DNA of 64,000 nucleotides from Acheta domesticus (Eukaryota; Arthropoda; Insecta; Orthoptera; Gryllidae): NCBI GenBank assembly GCA_031308135.1, contig JAHLJT010009436.1, forward strand, positions 124,299,366 through 124,363,365, written 5' to 3'. Position numbers and translations under genes: made by a program. The notes below the pieces were generated by a model. The model had not been told where the DNA came from and did not search any database. It saw only the letters and a list, made by a program, of their open reading frames with translations. Positions 23,180-35,900 of the stretch are shown in pieces. Positions within the stretch are counted from its first letter, which is position 1. Every line of letters starts with the position of its first letter.

Positions 23180-25535
23180 CTTTACGTTCGGGTTGAACGT
23201 GTAGTACCTATTTACTTTTCTCAGTGTTGAAAGGGAGTTGGCGACGCTGTAAGATCTGTTTAATTTATTCAGGAATTATGATTTTTTTTAACTCTCAAAG
23301 AATTTTCTACTTCAGATATAATCGCAGCCCAAGAAAAGAGACTATACAAGAAATTTATATTTTGAAGGTCAACTATTTCAATCTGAGCAGAGCCAATTCG
23401 TTCACAAAGTCATGTTTTTCACTCTATATTTCTGCTTTTTCTAATCTGTCTTTATCAATTTGCTAGAAAAATATACATTCTAAATTATCTTTATTTCTTC
23501 CCTTATCTAAAAACTGACGATTTTTGAAACGTGTCTCTTTTCTTGTGCATCGATCCTGTGCACGCATATGAATAACAAAGAATTGGAATTACCGTTCGAT
23601 ATTGACAGTTTCCCTTGGAAAATTTATTTTCTTCGTAACGTACACATATTGTTCGTAAAAGCCTCCATGTTTTTAATTAGAATAGACAAATCACGTATTC
23701 TTTCCAATCACATCAGCTTGTCTTTCTGAGTCTTTTGCGTTCCCTTACATCTCGATTAATTTATTTGATAGCAAGCGGTTTAATTACCTCATGTACCTTT
23801 CCTTCACATTCGTTAATCTAATTTCTTCAATTACCTTGTATAAATTCAATGAACACAGAATTTGAGTAAAACCTGAACTCTATTCGTCGAAATCGTCGTT
23901 TGTTTTTTCCCTCCCATCCGTGTTGATTCTATGAAAAAAGCAGTCGTCACCTTTCACACACGTTAAGTAGTTTTTCTTCTGAGTTTGTTTTCATGACATT
24001 TATTTCTTTTTTGTGGCCAACTCTCTGCTGATCCTCTTCTCTAACGTTTGGTACACCGCTTCTAAAATAACAATGTTATTGTTAGTGGAAACTCTCTATT
24101 TCACGAGTGAAGTTCAGCTTACATCGAGAGCAGATTTTGAAGTATTTACTCTCTAAACAAGCGACTCCAACGCCGTATAACATGGTAGCTGTATCAGTTC
24201 TAATTACGAGGTAAATTCACATATCACAGTTTAATGCACACATTGGCGTGAATGTGACCTACTGTCATGATTAATATCAAAACATTCTTTCGTTTTACTC
24301 AGTACGCCAGTTAATACAAACAAAGAGTCGGGGCATTTCTTTATAATTGGATCCGTTCATAGTTTTTTAAATTTTCACATTTTCCCTGGGTAAAATGTTT
24401 TAAATGTATTTTTACTGCAAGCCGACAATACAGTGTTCTGTGGCGTAAGAAAACATTGTCAAGGAAATAAACTGCTGTGGACCTTTTCGTGGAATTAATA
24501 TACTAACGTTTTGTTTGCGACCTCTTCGTAGGTTTTTTTCCCAAGAATATTGTTAATGTTGTTGTATCGTTATCTATAAACATGTAAACTGCAATCAAAC
24601 TCCTTCTACCAAGATCTTTTCGTTGAATATTGTGGATGTTCTAAGCTAATTCCAAAACTGTTCCCCCATTTTCATGTGTAAATTTCTCTGAGGCCACGGA
24701 AACCATTCTGCTTTCTTTCTTAACTTAATATTTTGTTTGAATCTTGGATCTCGTTCTTGTGTAACTTCTATCTAAGACGTCTCGCGCTCCTAGAGTTCGA
24801 GAGAAAATGAATCTAAATTTTCTATCAGTTGAGTTTTTCTTGTTATTTTTTCTTATTCTTAATATGCTCATTCGATTGGAATCATAACACATGCTTATAT
24901 TATTACAGAAGATTGGCTAAAAGAGTTGTTGCTCATTTACTTAAATACTTACTTCTAAGTGAAACTAACTGCGTCTCTTTATATGAAGTCCGCAAGAGAA
25001 TGTGATAGCTATAGACTAATCTCACCTGCCTGTACCATATGTCATTGGTAACGTTCTCCAACATCTAATTTTATACATTGTACTCTCCGCAAAGTTTGAC
25101 TACTGATTTGCTGTTTTATTGTTGAGATTAATTGTATTCTGGAGAGCACATTCGGGAACTAAATTCCAGTTAATTTCAATTTTCGATGTCTTCAGTAGAT
25201 GACACAGAGCGGGAAGTACCGTTGAACTTTAAAATGTGTAAATAGAGTTTTTTTTACCAACCAACGTTATAAGAAATTAAAGGCAACCTACTAGTCTGGA
25301 CTGTAAAGAATAGTACACGAGGTACATATTCATACTTCAATTTATTAGAAACATGTGAATCTCTCCTAAATGTTGCGTCTTTAAATACCCACAAGCTGTA
25401 AAACTTAAGCTGTCTTATACTAATATTCCTCAAACATTTACTTCAGATTTCCAAAAAATTCCATTTCTGTTCTGATCCTGAAGGATTTTTCACGTCACCG
25501 AGGAGAAACTACAAAATCTGTATCCCGACTGTTCT
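23180..25535. other. Longest AT-rich stretch without a GC block
   Basis: T-biased on plus over about 23500-24900. There are no credible frames, repeats or RNA genes. The frame at 23224-23466 has no motif. Confidence 0.5.
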
Positions 25536-25539
25536 CCAT

Positions 25540-26000
25540 CCGTGGGTGGCTGCAGGCTGCAGACCGCGCTCCGTGACCGGGTCGTGTTTCCACGGGTCAA
25601 GGACGGCTGCACACCCGCCCGCCGACCCATTTCTCTCACCCACTCCCCCCTTCCCCCTCTTCTCTTCCACTCCTCTCTTCTCCCACGCGCCTTCCGTGCA
25701 CGTTCCGCCCCGCCCCACCCCCACTCTGCCCCTCCTGGCCCATCCACGCACCGATCATGTATAATTAATAGCGCGCGTTTCATAATTCGACGGTGTAAAT
25801 ATGCGTCGCGGGAATCGCGAAGCGTGCGCACGCGTTGCGCCACGCCCGCCTTCCCCGCCCCGCCCCTCCCCTCCTCTCCCTCCCCGCCCCCGCTTCAGCT
25901 CCTGCCTGCGCGGCGTCGCGAACATTCGCACAGCGAGTTGCGGGCCCACGGGCGGGCGCCGCGCCGGTGCGTGGCCAGCAGTAGTAATTATGCATTGCAT
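25540..26000. other. GC-rich block with AT-rich core
   Basis: Pyrimidine-rich GC DNA (25610-25740) and a second GC run (25800-25980) surround a core with ATAATTAATA (25761-25770), GCGCGCG and CATAATTCG (25781-25789). The layout resembles the block at 6690-7330. Confidence 0.5.
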
Positions 26001-26004
26001 CGTA

Positions 26005-27215
26005 AGAATAAATATTGGCTCTTAATTGTCACGCGTCGGGAACCACTGTGAGAGGATGGCCGGGAGCTGGAAAGTCAACATAATCATGATAACGATTCCA
26101 ATATACATTTCATCAGAAAATGGTGTCGCCCTTTTAGCTTATTCGTTGATGTATAAAAGGCCTGCATTTAAAATTAATTTTATGTTTCATATTTATTTAA
26201 ACACAATTATATTACATTTTATGTGATATAAGGTAAAATAAAGAATGTGCCGTAATCATGTTTGTATAGTAATTGAACGAGTTGAATATCACTGTTTACT
26301 CATCCGTTCAGTTCACAATCTTTCACTTTCATTGAGGATTTAATGCCCGTTAATTTTCTTCAATAAAGGGGCTAAATGAAGACTTTTCTCTTCAAAGTAC
26401 GTTAATCAACTGTTTCCGAGTAGTAACCATTGTCTCTGCGTGATAGATTCAAATGTACAGCTCAAACAGTTCCTCTCGACGTCCTGGGGCTATTAATATT
26501 CTCCTAGTTCACTTCACGTGAGGCCTCCATTGTCTGTCCCGATTCTCGATTGAATAGCTTAGAGATAACATTCAAGATTTCTGGTTTATCAGGCCATGTG
26601 ATGTGTGTACTTACCCTGTGCGTCATCCCCATTTCTGGAAGAAACGAAAGAGACTGCACGTGTGTGTGCCCAAATAAAGAAGAGGATGAACTTTGGATAA
26701 TTCTCTACCGCAAGAAAAAAGTGTTCTAGTAGCCTGTACAATTTAATGTAATATGATAATAGATTTGACAACTATACTAAATGTAAGGAACTAAAATGTA
26801 GCTTTGTAAATAATGAATAATTTTTGTGATATCTCCTTCATCAACTTTCTGTTCTGAATTGTACACTAGCGTGAGAAGTGGGGCTATGATCCAATGAAAT
26901 TCTTGTGCGACGAAGAAACAGTTATGTATTCAATAACTATTGTGAACAAAACTGTAGACATTTATTTGTGGCAAAGCAGCAATGTTCATAAACCGGAATT
27001 AGAGTTGAGGGAGCGAGAAATTATTAATAGACTGCTGATTAATGAATAGGAATGTATCGAGCGGTGAAGTGGGCAGTAGAAAAAAGGGCTGTCTCAAGGG
27101 ATGTATCATGATTCACTTGCCACCAGAAATTCCATGTAAAGTGTCTTGGACTAGTGGTTGTGAACTATAGAATCCAGAGCTAGTGTTCAGTTATCACATT
27201 AACTGAAAGATATAT
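26005..27215. other. AT-rich stretch with a TATA-box-like word
   Basis: TATAAAAGG at 26152-26160 is a strong TATA match on plus, about 150 bp after the preceding GC block, but no downstream coding frame was found. Nothing else is recognised. Confidence 0.35.
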
Positions 27216-27225
27216 GTAAGTGCAC

Positions 27226-27482
27226 CAGTGACGGATCCAAAGGGAGGCCATGGGAGCCATGCCCCCCTCCCAAGGCCTAGAGAAAAACGTTTCTTACCTT
27301 TTCTAATTTGCCAAAATGTATTTAAATATTGATGTTAGAATTATGTAATTATTTAATAAATAGTATTGTATAGTATTATTTACTCAAAAAATATACAATA
27401 TTATAACAAATATGTTTATTATTTTAACAAAAATCTACGATCAAATCTATGACCAAAAAAGGATTCGCTGGATTCGCCCCTA
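27226..27482. mobile_element. hAT-type MITE with perfect 8-bp target duplication
   Basis: A 257-bp insert flanked by identical AAGTGCAC at 27218-27225 and 27483-27490. The ends are CAGTGACGGATCCA on the left and, read on the other strand, TAGGGGCGAATCCA on the right. These are imperfect terminal inverted repeats in the CAGNGNCG style of hAT elements, and an 8-bp duplication is the hAT hallmark. The interior is AT-rich and noncoding, so the element depends on a transposase elsewhere. The intact duplication suggests relatively recent insertion. Confidence 0.8.
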
Positions 27483-27494
27483 AAGTGCACTACA

Positions 27495-28055
27495 ATAATT
27501 ACAAAGGTCTCTTTCAATGACGTAGCTATTCAGTACTAATATTTCACTAATATTATAATGAAATAATCAAGGTTGATTGATAAACTGTGCCATGGAAGAT
27601 TATTCCCCATCGTTATCACTGAAAACATTTGCGTAGGTGCAACATACACAAGATGCAATTAGCTGCCTTTAATTGTACTGGAAAAGTTTCTTTGCTTACG
27701 CTAAGTTCCATTGTTTTAATGTAAATTCTGAGTGGGAGTAACAAGTAACACACACCGAACCTACGAGAGGAGTCTCTGATATCGGCAGCAACGACACAGT
27801 GAGGGTGCGAGAACCTCTCCCTGCCTTCTCTTATAGGTAAAGCTTATAATTGCAGTGGAGAAACCTAGAAACTGGTGGTGGTCTGCATCAGGAATATTAT
27901 AGGGCCCCTAAACACACATACACACACGAACGCGCGCAACACTACATACATGTCGCACATACATATACATACACATAATACCACCCACATATTCATTCAG
28001 ACAACATTCGCTCACTCAGACGCTTTCACGTAGAGACATTCACAATTCGTACCAA
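27495..28055. other. AT-rich stretch with CA/CATA-rich tract
   Basis: A degenerate CA and CATA-rich simple repeat lies at about 27913-27985. No gene seen. Confidence 0.55.
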
Positions 28056-28059
28056 GAAA

Positions 28060-28440
28060 ACCGGCGGAAAGAGGAGCGGGGAGGAGTCGGGCGTACCCAG
28101 TCGGAGCAGTGGCCTCCTCGCCCCTTCACAGCCCCGTGCGCACCGCGGAAACGACGCCGCGGCGTCGGCGTCGGCGTCGAGCGCCAGCTGGCCCGCGCGC
28201 CGCTCCGTCCCGGCCCACTCGCGGCCCCGGCCCAGCCCGGCCCGGCCCGCGCACACGGAAACGCGCCCGCCCCCCAATCGCCCGCCGCCAGCCATCGCGC
28301 CTCGCATCTGCCCGCGCGCGCTTCCGGGCGCCGCCGTCGCCTTTCTCCGGCCGCGCCGGGCGTGCCCCGGGTCGCGAACTCGGTCTCGCGGGTGAAACTC
28401 TTTCCGCCTTACCCTGCGTCCGGGAGACGGATCTTTGTTG
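28060..28440. other. CpG island-like block
   Basis: CpG-dense with tandem GGCCCG/GCCCGGCCC words at about 28210-28250 and a GTCGGC triplet run near 28157-28172. Three long overlapping frames (144, 178 and 179 codons) on both strands are composition artefacts. Confidence 0.6.
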
Positions 28441-28444
28441 CGCT

Positions 28445-29095
28445 GCTGCTTGGACGATTTTCTCGGTGATAAGCTGTGGTGGCGAAGGAAGGTCTCGCAA
28501 ATGCTTATTCGTAACACGGTATCGCGAGTATTTTTGTTTATAACAGGTTGGTCTTGTGGCATTATCTTGGATAATTATCGTAACTATGATCGATATGTTT
28601 TGTTGAAGTTTGTCAAAATAATCAGTGAAAATTTCTCTCTGGGTTATGTCAGACATGGGGGCCATTTTAAATTAGGCGGAGGTGATATTTTAATTTATGG
28701 GAGGTACCGTTAAAGAACATTGCATCTCCTTGATAAAGCATGTAAATGAATTAAATTCTGTTTTTACATATTTATTTTTTTAGTTTAAATCACGTAATTT
28801 GTTGTGGGTGTAATGGGCAATAATACACATTTAACGAATTTATGAAAATAAGACAAAAAGAGTGTTTAATTTCATAGGTATTTGGTCTCGGTTGGCTTGT
28901 GTTTATTAGTCGAGAATACAATTTTACGTGAAAAGATCTTTGGGCAATTCAAAAATAGAGACCAGCATTTACGTAACACAAGTTATTTGTCTCGCTTTTA
29001 AATGAACTTTGTAACATGTTGTGCCCTGAAACAACTGACCCATGAATAACGTTTGAAGGATATCTGCGTTCCACTCGGTTATACCGTAAGGATCC
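28445..29095. other. AT-rich stretch, nothing recognised
   Basis: The 92-codon plus frame that leaves the preceding block has no domain. Confidence 0.5.
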
Positions 29096-29099
29096 ATCG

Positions 29100-29440
29100 T
29101 TAGCGTCGCTAGGAAACTGGAACGCGCGCGTGGCTCTGCCTCCTGGCCGCGAATGGAAGTTCCCCGTCCGTTCTCCAGGAGGTCGTTCCTCCTCCCCCCC
29201 CCCTCCCGTAGCCGACACTTCCCGCAGGGTGCTCCCAATGTTAGCATACGTTGCGAGAGTACAAATGCCAGCGCGATGACAAGGGGCGTTGCCTCCCTCT
29301 GCGCCTGAATCACCTGTTGTTACGCCACGCCATTGAGCTCGATCGGGCGGTGCGGGCGTGGCCGGCGCCGCACCAGAGACGCGGGTTCGGCTCCCTATGA
29401 CAGAGGCCGCCTGGTGCAAAGTAGTTTTCCGCACGTACTA
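29100..29440. other. GC-rich block with tRNA-like promoter words
   Basis: GAGCTCGATCGGG (about 29335-29347) and GGGTTCGGCTCCC (about 29383-29395) resemble RNA polymerase III A and B boxes in the right order on plus, but the spacing and flanks do not fold as a tRNA. It may be a decayed tRNA-derived head inside a GC block. Confidence 0.35.
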
Positions 29441-29444
29441 CGAG

Positions 29445-30395
29445 CGCGCCACGCCTTTTCATTACGGGCTTGAATGGAACTGAAATTATTCAGCCATATA
29501 GTTTTTGCGTCTTCGTATATTTTTGAGAATACTCTTTGGTAAAGTTCGAAGTCATTCCTGTGTTCGTTACGGGAAACTTACGACGCTAATGGTCACCGTG
29601 GCGATCTATTTCTACTGGTGATAATGTGGATGAAAATTTGCAAAAAATAGCAAAATGTTTATTTCATTAGAGGAGCAAGAGTAAACACGTACCTTCTCGT
29701 TTTTTGGAATCAGTCACGAAAAGCATGACATTGCGTTATGTAGGATTTGCTTCTTCATAGGGCGAATTCTCACACTCGGTCGATGGCGACCTTCAGAAAT
29801 CTCAACCAGGAAAGAAGAGATCGCACGTTGTCGAACCTGAACGTCTTTCGCTGGAAGCGTGACCGCAGTGGCTCTGACATTTCAGTTGTGGCCATGAATT
29901 CGGGATGGTTAGCTGGAGAAGAATGTGCTGAAAACCACAAATTCCTTTCCTGATCTTTTGACATTTTCGTGAATTACAAATTAATTTCCGGACATTTTAC
30001 CTCAGAACCTATTGGATCCATTCCCTTATTTTTAGGTAGGTTCAGTAAATCGCCGCTATTGTGATATTACAAGCGATCGCGCGAAAAGATGGACAATAAA
30101 AAAGGGATAATGTGGTTTCTGAAATGAACCGATAGCAACAATAAATTGATTGCAATCCCATTCATAAAGTGGAACATGTGTATTTGACACGACAGGGAGG
30201 TCCTGCATAGAATAAAAATAACTGGATACTTCCGAAAAATGTCAGGTGTGTGTTTGTTTCCTCTGAAGCATCGATGATTCACAAATCGTAACACCCATAT
30301 TAATGCAACAACGCATCTACCCCTCAGCTAGGGACGCCGAACTCAGAACATGCCATTTGTCTGGTCGAACGTCGCTGCTGCCCTCACAATGAAAA
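29445..30395. other. AT-rich stretch, nothing recognised
   Basis: Frames at 29747-29964 on opposite strands cover the same bases and cannot be resolved as genes. Confidence 0.5.
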
Positions 30396-30399
30396 CAAC

Positions 30400-30840
30400 G
30401 GCAGCGCCGCAGTTTTGGGGCCGGAACACGGAGGAATGTGGGCCTGCTCAGGGGAGCGCGTGGTCGCGCGCCGAGCAGTGCCTTATCTGGCGGGGCCCTA
30501 CGGTGGCGACGGGGCGACGGGCTACCTCACCGGCGTGAGGGCGGGCGGCGGGGCAGGGCGGGTGGCAGGGCAGGGCGGGCGCGTGTGCCAACGGGGGCGA
30601 TAAGGCGCGGCCTCCGGGGGCTCAGGTGCCCCGGAGAAAGCGCCCGGGCGTGACGGCCCCGCCCACCCTCCCGCCACTACACTGGAGATGACACCACGAG
30701 AAAGTGCCCGCCTCCGCCTCCGCCGGCCGCTGGCCCCGCTCCAGCCCGCGCGAGATACACGAGCGAAACCGCTCCCCATTCGGAAGTGCAGGCGGGAAGT
30801 CATTGACGACAAGTGCAACCGCTGTGGCGTAATGCGTCTC
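30400..30840. other. GC-rich block
   Basis: CpG-dense with GGGCGGGC and GGCAGGGCAGGGCGGGC words at about 30540-30585, which offer runs of guanine suited to G-quadruplex formation. No coding evidence. Confidence 0.5.
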
Positions 30841-30844
30841 ACGA

Positions 30845-32135
30845 TCTTGGAAAAGAAAGTTACGAGGCGCTGGGCATTGCTTGTTTTAATCAGAGATTGG
30901 GTGATTAGAAGGTCGATTCTTTGTGGCGTAAATGTTTTGAGATACATGTGCAAAATGATTTGTTGAGCTATACTTGATCAAACAAAATTTAACGTAGCTT
31001 TTGTTGTTATCGAAAAGTTCAAATTTTCTCATATAATTTTATAGGATTTTAATTTTTACAAAAAAATGAAATATTTGGTCATGCTAAACTCTTAACTATT
31101 TTTTCTCCTATTCAGTAAGCCATGATAAGCTGACAACCTACCTAAAATCACTGTGTTTCCTGTTATTCTTCTAGGAACAATATAAATAAAAAATTACTCT
31201 GTTTACTTACAACACGTAAAACAGTCGCCTTATAACTGAAATGTACATAATATCATGCGATGTTGTATCACATATTTAACAAAATCGTTTCTCATTCGCA
31301 CAGTTTCTTTTCACTGTTGGCATGCATTGCAGCCATCACGCGCACAAGATCATAGGTGTTGTGAACTGCTAGCTTATATATTTTCTGAACTTACATTACT
31401 CGTTACATCACCGATGGCGTATGTCACATTAGTCGCGGAAATAACCTTCACACATTTGTTGCGGTGAAATAATGTGTTTCGCCGTCCAACGTCAGTTATT
31501 CCCCTCCAGTTCTATTTTCCTGACGCAGGCCACCTTTCAGTTCGCTTTTCAGCCGAAAACCGGAATTGTATTTTGTGACTTAAACCTAAAAAAAAATTTA
31601 GAGAGATGAACATACATTCTCATTACATTTCAGTACAAACGTTATACTATGTGACGTCAAATATCTTGTTTTATAATATATTGTGCTTGTGAAGTAATAG
31701 GTTTCACAGAATTTAAGTCGTAAAAATTGTACGAAAACAATGGAGTTAATGAAGTTTGGTGTCATTTGTTGAAACGACGTTAATGTTAATGATTAGTTAG
31801 GGCTTTGTGAGTTTTTATCCGTTTGAATTTGCTGAGAACTTTTTTTAAAATTGTACGATTGGAGTAAAGCTAGTAGATATTCATAAAAAAGTTGAAACCT
31901 ATGTCAGAAAATATTGATCGAGACCAAAAGATCCGCAGAGCTCATAAAACATTTAACTTGGGAAGTATCGCAGTAGCGTGTCTATCGTAGCTGTAGATAA
32001 ATATAACTTTTTACACAGGGCTTCTACTTCCAACATTTCTACAAAAGCCAGTTCTATGTTCATTTCAGTTACATTTCATTCATGAAACTTGCTCGGAATA
32101 CAGGGAAACCTCTGTTGCTAATGTAAGTGAAGAAA
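30845..32135. other. AT-rich stretch, nothing recognised
   Basis: No frame, repeat or RNA gene could be supported. Confidence 0.55.
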
Positions 32136-32139
32136 AAAG

Positions 32140-32310
32140 CACGTACGTCAGTGGCGGCCTCTTCCATCCGGCAGCGGGGCGCGAGGCGCGGAAGTGCCGG
32201 GGCACTTTTTGCGCGGCCACCGGAAGCGCGCGGCGGGCGCCTGGCACGCGAGCACTTTCCATGGCTCCGCTCCGCTGGATGCCTCTGGCCAACAACGGTG
32301 CTTCTAGAAC
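32140..32310. other. Short GC-rich block
   Basis: Compact CpG-dense patch of about 170 bp between AT-rich flanks. It carries frames on both strands without motifs. Confidence 0.5.
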
Positions 32311-32314
32311 ACGG

Positions 32315-32930
32315 GTTGGGAGATCGCTTCCCAATTCGTACGTTCTTAACCGATTTGTCTATATTATTTAAATTGATATATTTTTTTGAAAATTATTTTC
32401 GTTTAATATTTTGTCGTAAGCGTCTTTCTCGTTCTACTAATGTCCTAGTTGGGGCAGGTGTCTGTGGATTATGATTTTTTGTGATTAAATAGATTTCAAG
32501 GCGTTCATTTATGGTATTATGGCGAAAAGTATGAGTAATTCAAGTACGAGTGATTCGAGTCATAATAGTAAGGCCATTTGAGTGTGCTTGAGAGTACTTT
32601 AAAGTCTATGATATGCAATTTTAGTGAGTAGTATATAAATTAATTTCGACAGATAAGTGATTGATAAAAATTTATTTTCACTTGTTAATGTCAAACTATG
32701 ATGTATAACGCAGCATGAAAATACGACTTATGACTCGATTAAACGACGTCCAACCGCAGTCTTGTATCTTGTAATAAATACGCGCACGTTATGTCACAAA
32801 TGTATGTCGAATTAATGGACGGTCATTTTGCACCTCGCTTAATGTTGCCAACGGCTTGGCGTAACGCAACCGCCGCCTTGAAGTGGTAGGGAGGAGAGGT
32901 TGAACAAGTTAAAGTGATTTTGATAAATCG
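32315..32930. other. AT-rich stretch, nothing recognised
   Basis: Only a small internal redundancy (AAGTACGAGTGATTCGAGTC at about 32541-32560). Confidence 0.55.
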
Positions 32931-32934
32931 ATGT

Positions 32935-33780
32935 TGTGGGGCTCCGAAACCGGCTGCTGGCCGTGGCCCTCCGCGTAGCCCCCGGCGCTGTGCATGGAAG
33001 CGCGGATGAGAGATCGGAGCACGCGCGTTGAATTCGGCAGCGGCTTCCACGTTCCGCCCACCACTCCGGCCCGGCGACAGCGCATCTGTTGTCCGAGTGT
33101 TGCCTGGTAAATGCCACGTGCCTTCAGATTTATACCTCGCTTTCATCGCACCATTTGACGCATAAGGCATATGGGAAACGAATGGGTAATGAATGGACGT
33201 GTTTTGACAAATCCAGAGGTAATGGAGATGGGTTTATGTGACAGCTGTTTTTCTAAGATCTAATGAATCTGTGTTCTCACGTCCTTTCGAAGTCGGAGTC
33301 TTCGTGTTTCGATTGGAAGCGCCTTCATTGCTTGATGAACGAACCGGAGAGCACGTAACAGCGGCTGAGGCCATCTCGTTAGTTTCGAGAAGCACTTTTC
33401 TAAATTCTCGGTGCGTCGCGAGTCGGTCGTGAGAGTGAGCAGGCGCAACTTTCCTTTCTTAGACGAACGGAGGAGCCCGCATACGAATGACGCAATTCGA
33501 CAATATTGTAAGCATTCGGAGTGACCGGCAGAAATCGCCCAACGCAGAGTCTTCCCGAGCGACACGACGGCAGCCTTTGGGCGTTCGGAGGCGGCTGGGT
33601 CAAAGAGTCTGGAGTGGGGGGAGGAGGAAGGGGGGCAAATGCGCGAGGGGGAGGGAGGGGGGAGGCCCGAGGGCGCCCACGCCAACGCACGTGACAGGGC
33701 GCCGCAAGCAGCCACGGCCCGGTCAACATTTGCGGAGGCCGCTACGCGGTGGGTCGACCAACGCAGGCACGACGTAAGGC
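32935..33780. other. Pair of GC-rich blocks
   Basis: GC-rich DNA at 32935-33120 and 33400-33780, separated by mixed sequence. The second includes a purine-rich GGGAGG/GGAAGG tract at about 33612-33665. Open frames on both strands (176 codons minus, 96 plus) overlap and are not supported. Confidence 0.5.
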
Positions 33781-33784
33781 CCTG

Positions 33785-35110
33785 AAGCACACGAGGTAGC
33801 GAAAGGGTCGATGATGAAAATGTGAAACCGTGAATTTTAGGGCTGTGCAGTCTGTAAATCGTGACTCAAATCGCGGTTCACAATGTCCGTGTATAGAATG
33901 TGATTCTGGATTGTATTATTCGTGGAATATCAGTACGAAAGGTTTATTTCCGGTAATATCTAGAAATAACAAACCCCAAGGCGTTTAGGAGTGATCCCAT
34001 TAGTAAATGGGTGAGTAAATTAGAAATTGCACATTCACAGTTGCACATTCACAGTTCATCCAACAAGCTTTAAGAGGCGGTAAAATACTGCCTTACTAGA
34101 TATTCATTTTTCAACTGGGACAGTGTTTTTCACGGCTACAACTTCCCTAGATTCTTAGATTAGACGTAAGAAGAGGGTGACCTTGTATTCACCTGAAAAC
34201 AGAATATCACCTTTGTGTATTTTTCTTCACGAAAGAAAGAGTAATTTTTCGTCTACCCTTGACTGGAAAAACGTGCACTTGCTCTTACGTAATTTAGACA
34301 GCCACGTGTTTTCGTTCACATGAAGCACGTTCCTAGAAGCTGAAAGTCACTGTTCATTATCGCGGATGTGACAAAGCAGTGTCCTATTTTAAATGCATGA
34401 AGCGGAACTGCCGACATCGTAGCAGCAGCTGCATGCGGGTGAAACGAATATGCTTCATGTTACAAAATAAATGTAACAACATTAAAGGTGTTCCGTTGAC
34501 AATATTTCAGCAACAGCTGTATTATAAGCTGAGCAAAAAATTATATATTTCACGGCTTCCCTGTAGCCTTTCCGCATGCTATTGATAGCTATCGGAAATC
34601 GCACTGCTGAACAGTACAAAAAATCCCCTACTGCTCACAAGCTTTAAAGGGAAGTGCATAACATAGAGAGCCAGCTCACTGTATTAAGCATACTGAAACA
34701 GAATTATTCGCGTTCAATAATCATCAAAACCATGAAAATTGGATAGGTATGAATCGATTGCTACAATTTGCCTTTATGACACTACCTAGCTTACACCTGA
34801 ACACCTCCAGCAAAATTCCCAATACAAAAACGTTCGTATCATAGCTTCGAAGCCATCTCGTGTGTTGTGTTGGTCTACTAACTCTTGTAAACCTAAGCTC
34901 TGCCAGGGTAGGGTGAATGCACATGACGTAACAGCTGGAACAATGCTAACACTAGTAGGCTCTAAGAAAGTCACACGCTTTGAGACTTGTGTGGCATTGT
35001 TAATGAGTATTTGCGACGCGAAGTGAGATACAGTGAGAAGAATGGTCTTAATCCAGTCGCAGCGGGCTGAAGTGATTCGCAGAGAGGAGCGGAACGGGGA
35101 AGGAATGAGA
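33785..35110. other. AT-rich stretch with a 15-bp tandem duplication
   Basis: TTGCACATTCACAG is tandemly doubled at about 34025-34054. The 120-codon minus frame 34786-35148 has mixed composition but no recognised domain or splice support. Confidence 0.45.
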
Positions 35111-35119
35111 AGGCCGGGC

Positions 35120-35363
35120 TCATTGATTGATTTTTCTGGGCGCGTCAAACAGTATGGCCATTAGTTCCGTAAGTATAGTTAATACTATATTGAAGCGGTG
35201 CTCCTTTCCCTCTAGAACGTTGGGTCTGTCGTCGACCTGCAGGGTTCCATTCATTCAGGTATGTCCGCCAGCGAGGCACCGCACCAGCCAGGACAAACTC
35301 CTAAGCTCCCGGTTGACCTCTCGACATGTCTGACAGTTTTGTATCTGTTCGTGTGTGTGTGTA

Positions 35364-35427
<64 letters not shown>

Positions 35428-35668
35428 GGTGGGTACAAGGATGAGATTGAAAAGATTGTGCGATGCATTCACCTGGAATTGATCGGAGAAACCATATAAA
35501 CCTACCAATCAGAGTAGCCGGCCTCTAGATTTCTCCTGCAGACACAGGCTGAATTCGACCTCGTCGTCTAGTGAGTGTCAACAACTCGCCACCGCTGGGA
35601 CACGATCTCCAAGACTTCCCGGTCAGAGTCATTGTAGGTGTAGTAGTGAGCTAACTCAGCTAGAGGGA
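35120..35668 (-). mobile_element. tRNA-derived SINE, long family, minus strand
   Basis: Read on minus, it opens with an A-box-like TAGCTGAGTTAG (about 35652-35663) and a diverged B box (about 35595-35608). The body matches the SINE at 49682-50230 in order: a GGTCGAATTC word, an AATCTAG-GGCCGG segment, ATGG-TTTCTCCGATCAA, then CGGGAGCTTA with GCGGTGCC, then ACTAATGGCC...TTGACGCGCCC. It ends with an AATC-type tail (AATCAATCAAT) at about 35121-35131. A dinucleotide microsatellite has expanded in the middle. No clean target duplication was recognised. Family membership rests on the internal comparison within this window. Confidence 0.7.
35351..35423. repeat. (GT)n(GA)n compound microsatellite inside a SINE
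   Basis: About 33 bp of GT with one TA interruption, then about 40 bp of GA. It sits where the sister SINE copies have only short CA and CT-rich sequence, so it probably grew from that seed. Confidence 0.95.
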
Positions 35669-35669
35669 G

Positions 35670-35900
35670 GCGCGAGGAATGGCGGTGTAGGGCAGGGCGC
35701 GCTGGGCGTGGGACGGTGGCTTGGCGGGGCGCGGATTTGCGCGGGGGCGGTGCGATATCCCCGGAGCCGCTTGTGGGGCTTCGTGGGCCGACGGGCTGCA
35801 CGCGCCACGCGCTCGCGTGCCCCGGGCCTCCCGCGCCTTTTCAGCCGCTTCAGCTTCAGCCAGAGGCGCTGCAGGGATTGAATGCCCGCTAAAGGCAGAG
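35670..35900. other. GC-rich block
   Basis: CpG-dense block directly beside the head of the minus-strand SINE. The overlapping frames on both strands are low complexity. Confidence 0.5.

Noticed and set aside
29335..29395. tRNA gene in a GC block
   Set aside because: A-box and B-box-like words are too far apart and do not fold as a tRNA.
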